A stretch of 64,000 bases of DNA from Sphingopyxis sp. DBS4 (GTDB taxonomy: Bacteria; Pseudomonadota; Alphaproteobacteria; Sphingomonadales; Sphingomonadaceae): NCBI RefSeq assembly GCF_024628865.1, contig NZ_CP102384.1:1065001-1129000 (forward strand). The letters run 5' to 3'. The notes below the pieces were generated by a model. That model made no database searches and was not told the DNA's origin. It worked only from the letters and a program-made list of their open reading frames with translations. Shown piece after piece: positions 32,924 through 41,751 of this stretch. Each line of letters starts with the position of its first letter. The first letter of the stretch is position 1. Made by a program: the position numbers and the translations under genes.

Positions 32924-33273
32924 CCATGCGCTTGTCCCGTATTCCTGCCCGTATTCCTGATCGTCGGAGCATCTTCCTCACCGGAGCCGCCATCGGCCTC
33001 GGGCTTGCGCTCGCCGCCACCGCGCAGGCCGCCGGCTCGGGCATGCCGTGGGAGGAACCGCTCCAGCAGGTGCTGGAGTCGGTCCAGGGTCCGGTCGCCA
33101 AGATCGTCGCGGTGATCATCATCATCGTCACCGGTTTGACGCTGGCGTTCGGCGAGACAGCAGGCGGGTTCCGCCGCCTCATCCAGATCATCTTCGGCCT
33201 GTCGATTGCGTTCGCGGCGTCGAGCTTCTTCCTCAGCTTCTTCAGCTTCGGCGGTGGAGCGCTCATCTCGTGA
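32920..33273 (+). CDS. trbC: TrbC, conjugative pilin precursor (VirB2-like)
   Basis: 117 residues: a long signal sequence (about 1-37, ending AATAQA) and two hydrophobic segments (about 60-78 and 87-110) separated by a short polar loop, the normal pilin layout. TraF, encoded at 13532, is the predicted processing peptidase. It overlaps trbB and shares a GTGA junction with trbD. Confidence 0.92.
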   Translation: MTMRLSRIPARIPDRRSIFLTGAAIGLGLALAATAQAAGSGMPWEEPLQQVLESVQGPVAKIVAVIIIIVTGLTLAFGETAGGFRRLIQIIFGLSIAFAASSFFLSFFSFGGGALIS

Positions 33274-33542
33274 TCGCCTCCGGCAGTCATATCGAGGGTT
33301 TCGAGGCGCCGATGCACCGCGCGCTCGCCGAGCCGATCCTGCTCGGCGGGGCGCCGAGGGCGATCGCGATCGTCAATGGTACGATCGCGGCCGCGCTCGG
33401 GCTCGGTCTCCAGCAGTGGATCGCCGGGCTGGCCATGTGGGCGTTCGGGCACACCCTCGCGGTGTTCGCCGCCAAACGCGATCCCGACTTCGCCCCGGTC
33501 CTGGTTCGCCACCTTCGCCAGAAGGGGCATCTGTCATGCTGA
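33270..33542 (+). CDS. trbD: TrbD, inner-membrane mating-pair protein (VirB3-like)
   Basis: 90 residues from a GTG at 33270 that overlaps the trbC stop (GTGA). The sequence has the TrbD start GFEAPMHRALAEPILLGGAPR and a single hydrophobic hairpin (AIAIVNGTIAAALGLGLQQW, GLAMWAFGHTLAVFA). It works with TrbE at the inner membrane. Its end overlaps trbE by seven bases. Confidence 0.92.
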   Translation: MIASGSHIEGFEAPMHRALAEPILLGGAPRAIAIVNGTIAAALGLGLQQWIAGLAMWAFGHTLAVFAAKRDPDFAPVLVRHLRQKGHLSC

Positions 33543-36004
33543 ATCTGCGCGAATACCGTCAGAAGGCCGCCCGGCTCGCCGATCACCTTCCATGGGCGGC
33601 GCTTGTCGCGCCCGGCGTGGTGCTCAACAAGGACGGCAGCTTTTCGCGCGTCCTCAGGTTCCGCGGCCCCGATCTAGAATCCGCCACCGAAGCCGAGCTT
33701 GTCGCCGCCTGCGCGCGGGCGAACAATGTCCTGAAGCGCTTCGGCTCGGGCTGGGCACTCCATTTCGAGGCCGAGCGGCGCGAAGCGCTGGGTTATCCCG
33801 ACAGCAGCTTTCCCGATGCGGCGTCGTGGCTGGTCGATGAGGAACGGCGCGCGGCGTTCGAAAGCGCGGGCGCGCATTTCGAGAGCCGCTATTATCTGAC
33901 GCTCACCTTCCTGCCTCCGCCCGATCAGGCGGACACGGCGGGCCGAGCGCTGGTCGAGCGCAGCGACGACGCGAAGGGCCGCGACTGGCGACAAGCGCTT
34001 GCCGGCTTCATCGCCGAGACGGATCGCGCGCTTGACCTGTTCAGAGGCTTCATGCCCGAGGTGCGCGCGCTCGGCGACAGCGAAATGCTGACCTTTCTCC
34101 ACGGTGCGATCTCCGCGCGCCGCCATGTCGTCGCCGTGCCCGAAACGCCCATCTATCTGGACGGGCTGCTGGCCGACACGCCGCTGACCGGCGGGCTGGA
34201 GCCGATGCTGGGCGACCAGCATCTGCGGACGCTGACCATTCTCGGATTTCCGAACGCGAGCCGTCCCGGCATCCTCGACGGACTCAACCATGAGGATTTT
34301 GGCTATCGCTGGGTGACGCGCTTCATTGCGCTCGACAAGACCGACGCAACCAAAGCGCTCACTCGCCTGCGGCGGCAGTGGTTCAACAAGCGCAAGTCGA
34401 TCACCGCGCTGCTGCGCGAAGTCATCTACAACCAGCCGGTCCAGCTTCTCGACAGCGATGCCGACAACAAGGTGGTCGATGCCGACCTGGCCTTGCAGGC
34501 GCTCGGCGGCGATCATGTCGCGTTCGGCTATCTGACGACGACGATCACCGTTGCCGATATCGACCGCGCCCGCGTCGAGGAAAAGGTCCGCGCGGTCGAG
34601 CGCATCGTCAACGGGCTCGGCTTCACCTGCATCCGCGAGGGCATGAATGTGGTCGAGGCGTGGCTGTCGAGCCTGCCGGGCCATGTCTATGCGAACGTCC
34701 GGCAACCGATCGTCCACACCCTGAATCTCGCGCATCTCATGCCGCTGTCCTCGGTATGGGCAGGACCGGCGCGTAATCCGCATCTCGACGGTCCGCCGCT
34801 GCTTTATGCGGAAACCAGCGGCTCGACGCCGTTCCGTCTCAGCACGCATGTCGGCGACGTCGGTCATATGCTGATCGTCGGACCCACCGGGGCCGGAAAG
34901 TCGGTGCTGCTCGCAATGCTCGCGCTTCAGTTCCGGCGATATCCAGACTCCCAGGTCTATGTCTTCGACAAGGGATTTTCGGCGCGCGCGGCCGTGCTGG
35001 CGATGGGCGGCGCGCATCACGCGCTCGGGCTTGGCGGCGAGAGCGGTCATGCCGATGACGAGGGCGGGCGAACGATCGCCTTCCAGCCGCTGCGCCACAT
35101 CGATCGCTCCAACGAACGAGCCTGGGCGGCCGAATGGATCGGCGCGCTGCTCGCCCATGAGAAAGTACTGGTCACACCCGAGATCAAGGAGGCCGTCTGG
35201 TCGGCGCTCACCAATCTCGCGACTGCCCCGATCGAGGAACGCACGCTCACCGGCCTGTCGCTGCTGCTGCAATCGGCACCGCTGCGATCGGCGCTCACGC
35301 CCTATACGCTCGAAGGACCGTTCGGCCGCCTGCTCGACGCCGCCGAAGACGATCTAGCGATCGCCGACGTGCAGTGCTTCGAGACTGAAGCGCTGATGGG
35401 GCAGGCGGGCGTCGTTGCGCCCGTGCTGACCTACCTGTTCCACCGGCTCGAAGAGCGCTTCACCGGGCGGCCGACGCTTCTCGTACTGGATGAAGCCTGG
35501 GTGTTCCTCGACCACCCGCTGTTCGCCGCGCGCATTCGTGAGTGGCTGAAGGTGCTGCGCAAGAAGAACGTCAGCGTCGTGTTCGCGACACAGAGCCTAG
35601 CCGATATCGCCGACAGCACGATCGCGCCGGCCATCATCGAAAGCTGTCCGCAGCGCATCTTGCTGCCCAATGATCGGGCGATCGAGCCGCAGGGCCAGAC
35701 GGCCTACGTCCGCTTCGGTCTCAACGCGCGCCAGATCGAACTGGTCAGCCGCGCGACGCCCAAGCGGCAATATTATCTGCAATCAGCGCGCGGCAACCGG
35801 CTGTTCGAGCTTGGGCTAGGCCCGATCGCGCTGGCGTTGTGCGGCGCGTCCGATCCCGACAGCCAGAAGCGCATAGACGCGGTGCTGGCCGAAAAGGGCC
35901 AGGCCGACTTCGCCGCGACCTTTCTCTCCCAAGCCGGCCTCGATTGGGCGGCCGACCTGCTTGGGCGTCACCCTGCCGCCCGCCCCCCAGAAGACAAGGA
36001 GTAA
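33536..36004 (+). CDS. trbE: TrbE, VirB4-type conjugation ATPase
   Basis: 822 residues, the normal TrbE length. The start at 33536 gives the typical N-terminus MLNLREYRQKAARLADHLPW. Walker A is IVGPTGAGKSVLLAML and Walker B LLVLDEAWVFLDHP, with the CagE/TrbE N-terminal domain before them. It energises pilus assembly at the inner membrane and is the largest protein of the apparatus. No disruption was seen. Confidence 0.95.
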   Translation: MLNLREYRQKAARLADHLPWAALVAPGVVLNKDGSFSRVLRFRGPDLESATEAELVAACARANNVLKRFGSGWALHFEAERREALGYPDSSFPDAASWLVDEERRAAFESAGAHFESRYYLTLTFLPPPDQADTAGRALVERSDDAKGRDWRQALAGFIAETDRALDLFRGFMPEVRALGDSEMLTFLHGAISARRHVVAVPETPIYLDGLLADTPLTGGLEPMLGDQHLRTLTILGFPNASRPGILDGLNHEDFGYRWVTRFIALDKTDATKALTRLRRQWFNKRKSITALLREVIYNQPVQLLDSDADNKVVDADLALQALGGDHVAFGYLTTTITVADIDRARVEEKVRAVERIVNGLGFTCIREGMNVVEAWLSSLPGHVYANVRQPIVHTLNLAHLMPLSSVWAGPARNPHLDGPPLLYAETSGSTPFRLSTHVGDVGHMLIVGPTGAGKSVLLAMLALQFRRYPDSQVYVFDKGFSARAAVLAMGGAHHALGLGGESGHADDEGGRTIAFQPLRHIDRSNERAWAAEWIGALLAHEKVLVTPEIKEAVWSALTNLATAPIEERTLTGLSLLLQSAPLRSALTPYTLEGPFGRLLDAAEDDLAIADVQCFETEALMGQAGVVAPVLTYLFHRLEERFTGRPTLLVLDEAWVFLDHPLFAARIREWLKVLRKKNVSVVFATQSLADIADSTIAPAIIESCPQRILLPNDRAIEPQGQTAYVRFGLNARQIELVSRATPKRQYYLQSARGNRLFELGLGPIALALCGASDPDSQKRIDAVLAEKGQADFAATFLSQAGLDWAADLLGRHPAARPPEDKE

Positions 36005-36010
36005 TTTCCC

Positions 36011-36763
36011 GTGCCCCGTATCCCTATCCGCAAATATGCGTGCCTCTCTGCTCTCGCGCTCGGCGCCGTCGGCTCGCTCGGTATCGGCATCGCGTTGACC
36101 TCGACGCCCGTCGCGGCCCAGCTCAGCGTGTTCGATCCATCGAACTATTCGCAAAACCTGCTCACCGCCGCGCGCACGCTCGCCCAGATCAATAACCAGA
36201 TCCAGAGCCTCCAGAACGAAGCGCAAATGCTGATCAACCAGGGCAAAAACCTCACCAGGATCGATTTCCCGCAACTTCAGGAGCTTCGCCAGCGCCTCCA
36301 GCAGATCGACCAGCTCATGGGCCAGGCGCAGGGCGTCGACTTCCGCATCGATCAGCTCGACGAGCGCTTCCGCCAGCTCTACCCGCAGGAGTTCGATCAG
36401 GTGTTCCGCCGCGATCAGCGTGTGGCTCGCGCACGCGATCAACTCGATACCGCAATGTCCGCGTTTCGCCAGACGATGGGGGTCCAGAACCGCATCGTCG
36501 ACAACGTACGGAGCGACACGCAGGCGCTCGCCGACATCGTCGCGCGCAGCCAGGGCGCGGAAGGCTCGCTTCAGGCGCAGCAGGCCACGAACCAGCTTCT
36601 CGCGCTCACCGCCAAGCAGCAGCTCCAGCTTCAGCAAATGATGGCGGCGCAGTTCCGGGCGGAATCGGTCGAGCAGGCGCAGCGGGGCCAGATCGCGCGC
36701 GAGGCACGCGAGTCAACGCGCCGCTTCCTCGGCGACGGCAAGGCTTACACGCCACGCCAATGA
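36011..36763 (+). CDS. trbJ: TrbJ, periplasmic mating-pair protein (VirB5-like)
   Basis: 250 residues from a GTG at 36011, six bp after trbE. A signal peptide (about 1-36, ending PVAA) is followed by a helical, glutamine-rich protein with the TrbJ start FDPSNYSQNLLTAARTLAQI and long coiled-coil regions. It is a minor pilus component. The next gene in the usual order would be trbK; none is visible in the 135-bp gap before trbL. Confidence 0.92.
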   Translation: MPRIPIRKYACLSALALGAVGSLGIGIALTSTPVAAQLSVFDPSNYSQNLLTAARTLAQINNQIQSLQNEAQMLINQGKNLTRIDFPQLQELRQRLQQIDQLMGQAQGVDFRIDQLDERFRQLYPQEFDQVFRRDQRVARARDQLDTAMSAFRQTMGVQNRIVDNVRSDTQALADIVARSQGAEGSLQAQQATNQLLALTAKQQLQLQQMMAAQFRAESVEQAQRGQIAREARESTRRFLGDGKAYTPRQ

Positions 36764-36898
36764 GCTGAGGCAGGCGAGGACCGCGCCCCCAGCTCCCCCC
36801 GGTCCGAACCTGTCTCGTCGCGGGGGCCGTAGGGCTTGCCCCTCTCATGGCCGCCGGTCCCCGCGACACCTTTCAACTTCAAGCAGGAACCCGCCCAT

Positions 36899-38206
36899 AT
36901 GGATGACCTGAATGTCATCGATCAGTTCATGGAGGCCTTCGCCTCCTACATCGACAGCGGGTTCGGCCTGTTGGGCGGTGACGTCGGTTTCCTGACCACG
37001 ATCCTGATCGGCATCGACATCACTCTCGCCGGGCTGTTCTGGGCGCTCGGCGGCGAAGACGACGTCATCGCCAAGTTCCTCAAGAAGATCCTCTATGTCG
37101 GCGTCTTCGCCCTGATCCTCAACAGCTTCTCGACACTGTCCGATATCATCTTTCGCAGCTTCGCCGGCCTCGGCCTCACCGCAGGGGGCAGCGCGATTAC
37201 GGCTGACGATTTATTGCGACCCGGCAAGCTGGCCGGGACCGGCTTCGAGGCAGCATGGCCGCTCCTCGAGCAGGCGAAGGAGTTGGTTGGCCCGATCGCC
37301 TTCTTCGACAATTTCATCGAGATCGCCGTGCTGGTGATCGCCTGGGTCGTCGTCATCGCCGCCTTTTTCATCCTCGCGATCCAGCTTTTCATCACAATCC
37401 TCGAATTCAAGCTCACTTCGCTCGCCGGCTTCGTGCTCGTGCCCTTTGCGCTGTGGAACCGCACGTCGTTCCTCGCCGAACGGGTGCTCGGGAACGTCGT
37501 CAGTTCGGGCATCAAGGTCATGGTGCTCGCGGTCATCGTCGGCATCGGCTCTAACTATTTCGCCGACTTCACCAGTGCGATCACCGGCGACGAGGTGTCG
37601 ATCGAACAGGCCGTGTCGCTGATGCTCGCGAGCCTCGCGATCTTTGGCCTCTCCATCTTCGGCCCGGGAATCGCATCCGGCCTCGTCGCCGGCGCGCCGC
37701 AGCTCGGCGCCGGATCGGTGATCGCCACTACCGCGCTTGCCGGCGGAGGTCTTGCGATGGCAGGCGCTGGCGCCGTCGGCGCGGCACGCGGTCTCGCGGG
37801 GGCCGGTCTCGGCGCGATCCGCGCCGGTACATCGATGGGGTCTGCCGCATCCACCGCCTACAAGCTCGGGCAGGAAACCTCGGGCTCGACCAGCGTCGGC
37901 GCGGGCCTCGGCGGCGTTGCGACCGCCATGCGCGGCGCGGCTGCCAACCGGATGAGCGGCGGTCTCGGCGTTAGCGCTGCCGCCGATCGTGGGCAGCGCG
38001 CCGCATGGGAAGCAGGAAGCACCCGTGCCGGCGGCGGCGCCCCCGCAGCCGCGCCGACAGGCGCAGCTGAAGGAACACCCGCCTGGGCGCAGAAGCTTCA
38101 TGCCAGCCAGAATGCTCGCCACCGCCGTCAGATGGCGATCCACGCAATCCAGGGCGGCGACCGCGGCGGCGCTGGCGCCACTCCAGACATCAAGGAAAGG
38201 GACTGA
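36899..38206 (+). CDS. trbL: TrbL, polytopic mating-channel protein (VirB6-like)
   Basis: 435 residues from the ATG at 36899, which follows AGGA. At least five membrane segments lie between residues 30 and 270, followed by a long Gly/Ala/Thr-rich C-terminal region that is typically variable. The start MDDLNVIDQFMEAFASYIDSGFGLLGG is typical of TrbL. It forms part of the inner-membrane channel. An upstream start at 36836 would add an unlikely proline-rich extension. Confidence 0.9.
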   Translation: MDDLNVIDQFMEAFASYIDSGFGLLGGDVGFLTTILIGIDITLAGLFWALGGEDDVIAKFLKKILYVGVFALILNSFSTLSDIIFRSFAGLGLTAGGSAITADDLLRPGKLAGTGFEAAWPLLEQAKELVGPIAFFDNFIEIAVLVIAWVVVIAAFFILAIQLFITILEFKLTSLAGFVLVPFALWNRTSFLAERVLGNVVSSGIKVMVLAVIVGIGSNYFADFTSAITGDEVSIEQAVSLMLASLAIFGLSIFGPGIASGLVAGAPQLGAGSVIATTALAGGGLAMAGAGAVGAARGLAGAGLGAIRAGTSMGSAASTAYKLGQETSGSTSVGAGLGGVATAMRGAAANRMSGGLGVSAAADRGQRAAWEAGSTRAGGGAPAAAPTGAAEGTPAWAQKLHASQNARHRRQMAIHAIQGGDRGGAGATPDIKERD

Positions 38207-38209
38207 GCG

Positions 38210-39052
38210 ATGAAATTTCGACGCGCATTGCAGCGCTATGGGCGAACGCCCGAACCCGAGACACCCTACCAACGAGCGGGCCAGCTTTGGGATGAGCGTA
38301 TCGGCTCGGCTCGCGCACAGGCGAAGAACTGGCGGCTGATGGCCTTCGGCGGCCTGTTCCTGACCACTGGTCTGTCGGGCGCGCTGGTCTGGCAATCGAT
38401 GCAAAGCCGCGTCGTGCCCTATGTGGTCGAGGTCGATGCACTCGGGCAAGCACAGGCCGTCGCGCCTGCCGCCAAGGACTATCGGCCGACCGATCCGCAG
38501 ATCGCATGGTTCCTCGGCCGGTTCATCACCGGCGTTCGAGCGCGCTCGCTCGATCCGGTATTGATGCGTGAAAACTGGCTATCAGCCTATGATTTCGCGA
38601 CCGAACGTGCGTCACTGTTCCTCGGCGAATATGCCCGCACCTCCAATCCGTTCGCCGATGTCGGGCGCAAGACGGTTTCGGTGCAGGTGACGAGCATCGT
38701 CCGCGCGTCAGATACGAGCTTCCAGGTCAAATGGACCGAGCAGCAATATGAGCGGGGAAGCCTCGCCAGCACGTCACGCTGGACGGCGATGCTCACGGTG
38801 AAGATCAAGCCGCCGCGCTCGGCCGATGTGCTCCGAAAAAACCCGCTCGGTCTCTATGTTGACGCGATCGACTGGAGCCGCGAACTGGAAACGCCGCAGG
38901 ACCGGCCACCTTCGCCGCAACCATCGGCCGTGCCCGATCCCGCACAATCACTCCCGGTCGCGCCGCCCGCCGACATTCCGCTGGGCTCGCCGCTCGATCC
39001 GACCCTTGCTCAACCCGCAGCCGCACCATCCCCCGAAAGGACCGACCAATGA
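38210..39052 (+). CDS. trbF: TrbF, inner-membrane assembly protein (VirB8-like)
   Basis: 280 residues with one N-terminal membrane segment (about 41-62) and a periplasmic VirB8 domain (VVPYVVEVDALGQAQAV, WTEQQYERG, W-AMLTVKI). The C-terminal 60 residues are proline-rich and disordered. It is a scaffold of the mating-pair complex. Its stop overlaps the trbG start. Confidence 0.92.
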   Translation: MKFRRALQRYGRTPEPETPYQRAGQLWDERIGSARAQAKNWRLMAFGGLFLTTGLSGALVWQSMQSRVVPYVVEVDALGQAQAVAPAAKDYRPTDPQIAWFLGRFITGVRARSLDPVLMRENWLSAYDFATERASLFLGEYARTSNPFADVGRKTVSVQVTSIVRASDTSFQVKWTEQQYERGSLASTSRWTAMLTVKIKPPRSADVLRKNPLGLYVDAIDWSRELETPQDRPPSPQPSAVPDPAQSLPVAPPADIPLGSPLDPTLAQPAAAPSPERTDQ

Positions 39053-39900
39053 TCCGTGCCCTCATCCTGGCGGCGAGCGCGATGGCGCTTGCCATGCCCG
39101 CCGCTGCGCAGAGCCGCGAACCCGCGTCACCGACCGCGCGCGTCACTGCCGCCAACCGGGCGGCACTGCGCGAGCCGTCGAGCGCGGGATATATATATGC
39201 CGTCCAGGTCTATCCCTGGGCGGAAGGCGTGCTCTACCGGCTCTATGCCGCGCCCGAGCGCATCACCGACATTGCCTTGCAGCCGGGCGAAACGATTGTG
39301 TCCGTCGCCGCCGGCGACACCGTGCGCTGGACTGTCGGCGATACCACCAGCGGCATCGGCGAAAGCAAGCGCGTGCACATCCTCGTCAAGCCGTTTTCGG
39401 CGGGCCTACGCACAAACCTTGTCATTGCTACCGATCGCCGGACCTACCATCTCCAGCTCGAAAGCACGCCCGCGACCGCGATGGCGGCGATCTCCTGGAC
39501 CTATCCACATGACGAGCTGATCGCGCTCCGGCGTCAGCGGGATGCAGCCGTGGCGGCGACGCCGATCGCGTCGGGCCTCTCGGTCGAAAGCCTCAACTTC
39601 AACTATGCGATCTCGGGCGACAAGCCGGCCTGGCGGCCGCTGCGCGCGTTCGACGATGGGCGGCAGACCTACATCGAGTTCTCGCCCGCGATCGCCGTGG
39701 GTGAGGCGCCCCCGCTGTTCGTGATTGGCGAGGATGGCGAGGCCCAGCTCGTCAACTATCGCGTCGCCGGCCGCTATTATGTGGTCGACCGCCTGTTCGG
39801 TGTCGCCGAGCTGCGCCTTGGCGGCAAGAAACAGCAGATTGTCCGTATCACCGCCGCCCAGCCGAAGAGCCGGCAGCGCAAGGCCGGGAGGGGCGCGTGA
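39049..39900 (+). CDS. trbG: TrbG, outer-membrane complex protein (VirB9-like)
   Basis: 283 residues, signal peptide MIRALILAASAMALAMPAAAQ (cleaved after about 21), then the VirB9/CagX domain with YAVQVYPWAEGVLYRLYAAP, LQPGETI and LNFNYAISGDKPAWRP. It forms the outer-membrane core together with TrbI. The four-base overlaps on both sides show tight coupling. Confidence 0.93.
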   Translation: MIRALILAASAMALAMPAAAQSREPASPTARVTAANRAALREPSSAGYIYAVQVYPWAEGVLYRLYAAPERITDIALQPGETIVSVAAGDTVRWTVGDTTSGIGESKRVHILVKPFSAGLRTNLVIATDRRTYHLQLESTPATAMAAISWTYPHDELIALRRQRDAAVAATPIASGLSVESLNFNYAISGDKPAWRPLRAFDDGRQTYIEFSPAIAVGEAPPLFVIGEDGEAQLVNYRVAGRYYVVDRLFGVAELRLGGKKQQIVRITAAQPKSRQRKAGRGA

Positions 39901-41135
39901 CCGATCCAACCGCTTCTTCCGCGCCGATCGCGGCGCCCAAAGCCGACCCCGAAACGCTCGTTCTGCGCGCGGCGCCGGGCCGCGTCACCCGTTTTCGCCG
40001 CGGTGCGATCGTCGCCATCGCTGCCGCCGGCTCGACCGCGATCATCGGCGTCGCCTGGCTGGCGCTCAAGCCCGCGACCCTGAGCCTGATCGCACCAAGC
40101 GATGAAAAGCTGGTTGGCGCGAAGGCGCCGCCTGATGCGCTCGCGGGCGCGCCGACGAGCTATGGCGACGTGCCGAAGCTCGGGCCACCGCTTCCCGGTG
40201 ATCTCGGGCGGCCGATCCTCGAGCGCCAGCGGCAGCTTGGCGGGATGGTTCCCCCTGACCCCGCTGCCGATGCGGTGAGCCGGGCCGCGCAGGAAGCCGA
40301 AGCCGAGCGCCAGCGCATCGCCGCTGAGCAGAAGGCCGCACGCGAGTCTGGCGTCATGCTGCAATTGGCGGGCGGCGGTCGCGCCGCCGCCCCTGCACCG
40401 GTGACTACCGATGCAAGTGTTCCGCCAGCATCGGCCGAGACTGCCAAGCCGCTCCTCGACCCTGACCGAGATCCTAACGCCCAGGGGCGCAAGAACGAAT
40501 TGGTCGGCCGCGCCAATCGCGACGACGACATCAATCCGCACGCGCTGGCGCAGTCCGTATCGCCTTGGATCTTGCAGGCCGGCAGCATCATTGCCGCGAG
40601 CCTCATAACCGGGCTCAACTCGGATCTTCCCGGGCTCGTCACCGCGCAGATCACGGAGAACGTCTATGACAGTGTGACCGGGCGCGGTCTGCTCATTCCG
40701 CAAGGATCGCGGCTGATCGGCAGCTACGACAGCGTTGTAGCGTTTGGGCAGAGCCGTGCGCTGGTCGTCTGGCAGCGGATCATCCTGCCCGACGGCTCGT
40801 CGATTCGTATCGACAATGTGCCGGCGACCGATACGCAGGGCTATGCGGGTCTGTCCGACCGGATCGACCGGCATACTTGGCAGCTTCTGAAGGGCGTCGC
40901 CCTGTCGACATTGCTGGGCGTCGGCACTGAATTGAGCTTCGGCAGCACCGAAAGCGACCTTGTCCGGGCGATCCGCGAGTCAGCGCAGCAGAGCGGCGCG
41001 CGCGCCAGCGATCAGCTCGTCACGCGCAATCTCAATATCCAGCCGACCTTGCGCGTTCGCCCCGGCTGGCCGCTACGGGTGGTCGTGCACAAAGACATCA
41101 TATTGCCCGGACCCTGGGGAGGCCGTCATGGCTGA
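39897..41135 (+). CDS. trbI: TrbI, core-complex protein (VirB10-like)
   Basis: 412 residues from a GTG overlapping trbG. A cytoplasmic N-terminus, one membrane segment (about 38-57), a proline/alanine-rich linker and a C-terminal TrbI domain (ITGLNSDLPGLVTAQITENV, YDSVTGRGLLIPQGSRLIG, HTWQLLKGVALSTLLG in parts) are all present. It spans the envelope and links TraG to the outer-membrane complex. The last eight bases overlap the DUF2274 gene. Confidence 0.94.
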   Translation: MTDPTASSAPIAAPKADPETLVLRAAPGRVTRFRRGAIVAIAAAGSTAIIGVAWLALKPATLSLIAPSDEKLVGAKAPPDALAGAPTSYGDVPKLGPPLPGDLGRPILERQRQLGGMVPPDPAADAVSRAAQEAEAERQRIAAEQKAARESGVMLQLAGGGRAAAPAPVTTDASVPPASAETAKPLLDPDRDPNAQGRKNELVGRANRDDDINPHALAQSVSPWILQAGSIIAASLITGLNSDLPGLVTAQITENVYDSVTGRGLLIPQGSRLIGSYDSVVAFGQSRALVVWQRIILPDGSSIRIDNVPATDTQGYAGLSDRIDRHTWQLLKGVALSTLLGVGTELSFGSTESDLVRAIRESAQQSGARASDQLVTRNLNIQPTLRVRPGWPLRVVVHKDIILPGPWGGRHG

Positions 41136-41340
41136 TTTGAAGCTGCCAAGGCTGCCCGATCGGACGCCGGTTAAGATCACGATCAACGTCATGCCGGATC
41201 TCATCGAAGCGCTGAACGACTACGCCGAGGCCTATGAGGCGGCCTACGGCCGACGCGAGTCCGTACCGGACCTCATTCCATTCATGCTTAGCGGCTTCCT
41301 GGCGAGCGACCGCTCGTTCAGCCGGGCACGTAAGAAATAG
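41128..41340 (+). CDS. DUF2274 family protein
   Basis: 70 residues: KLPRLPDRTPVKITINVMPDL, then YAEAYEAAYG and IPFMLSGFLASDRSF. This is the DUF2274 protein that regularly follows trbI in this ICE/plasmid family; it looks like a small ribbon-helix-helix-type protein. Function unknown. It starts inside the end of trbI. Confidence 0.85.
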   Translation: MADLKLPRLPDRTPVKITINVMPDLIEALNDYAEAYEAAYGRRESVPDLIPFMLSGFLASDRSFSRARKK

Positions 41341-41344
41341 TCCG

Positions 41345-41578
41345 ATGTCGGCCCGGCAGCCTGCAACGAATGGCGACGACGCGCCCCCGATTGGGCCGAT
41401 AAGCGTTCGCATTCCCGACGCAGTACGGATGACGGGGCTCAGCAAATCCAAGATCTACCAGCTCATCGCTTCCGGCGACATCGAGGCAGCCAAGGTCGGC
41501 CGTGCAACCGTGGTGTTTGTCGATAGTCTGCGGTCCTTTCTGCGATCACACTGTAAACAGCCGCGTTCTCGGGCGTAG
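41345..41578 (+). CDS. AlpA/excisionase-like HTH protein at the end of the trb operon
   Basis: 77 residues from the ATG at 41345, four bp after DUF2274. It has a MerR/AlpA-type helix-turn-helix: VRMTGLSKSKIYQLIASGDI and EAAKVGRATVVFVDSLRSFL. Such proteins act as excisionases or activators of integrase genes. It is the last backbone gene before the tRNA-like string at 41718, so it may bind the element end or regulate integration. It is distinct from the excisionase-like protein at 13240. Confidence 0.8.
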   Translation: MSARQPATNGDDAPPIGPISVRIPDAVRMTGLSKSKIYQLIASGDIEAAKVGRATVVFVDSLRSFLRSHCKQPRSRA

Positions 41579-41717
41579 CAGGGATCGCGCATGTCGGCCT
41601 GTCGATATTTCGGCACGGCCTGTCGCGAAGGGGTAAAATTGGGGGTGGATTGAGCGGAATTATCGGCACGACGATCAAGAACGTTGTTATAAATCAGTAT
41701 CTTATGTTTTTCGTGTG

Positions 41718-41737
41718 AATCCCTCCTCCGCTACCAA
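41718..41737. other. tRNA 3'-end-like sequence, candidate ICE attachment site
   Basis: GAATCCCTCCTCCGCTACCA reads as the end of a tRNA: part of a T-loop, the T-stem strand, the acceptor strand and CCA. No full tRNA is present around it. It lies 140 bp after the last ICE gene and just before the convergent oxidase gene. A tRNA remnant at this place is what the far end of an ICE integrated into a tRNA gene leaves behind. No second copy was seen in the window. Confidence 0.55.
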
Positions 41738-41751
41738 AGACGCTCTATCCC

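Larger units (their letters stand above)
1..41737. mobile_element. Integrative and conjugative element, right-hand part (left end outside the window)
   Basis: A complete conjugation set lies between 10456 and 41578: quorum-sensing regulators, excisionase-like gene, traF, lytic transglycosylase, ardC, relaxase, traG and a trb-type mating-pair gene cluster. A tRNA 3'-end-like string at 41718-41737 follows the last backbone gene and is the best candidate for the right attachment site. No matching copy or integrase was seen to the left, so the element probably starts before position 1 and carries the catabolic cluster as cargo. The conjugation module is certain; the extent is inferred. Confidence 0.65.

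Noticed and set aside
36764..36898. A hidden trbK gene
   Set aside because: No frame in the gap gives a lipoprotein signal with a cysteine and normal length.
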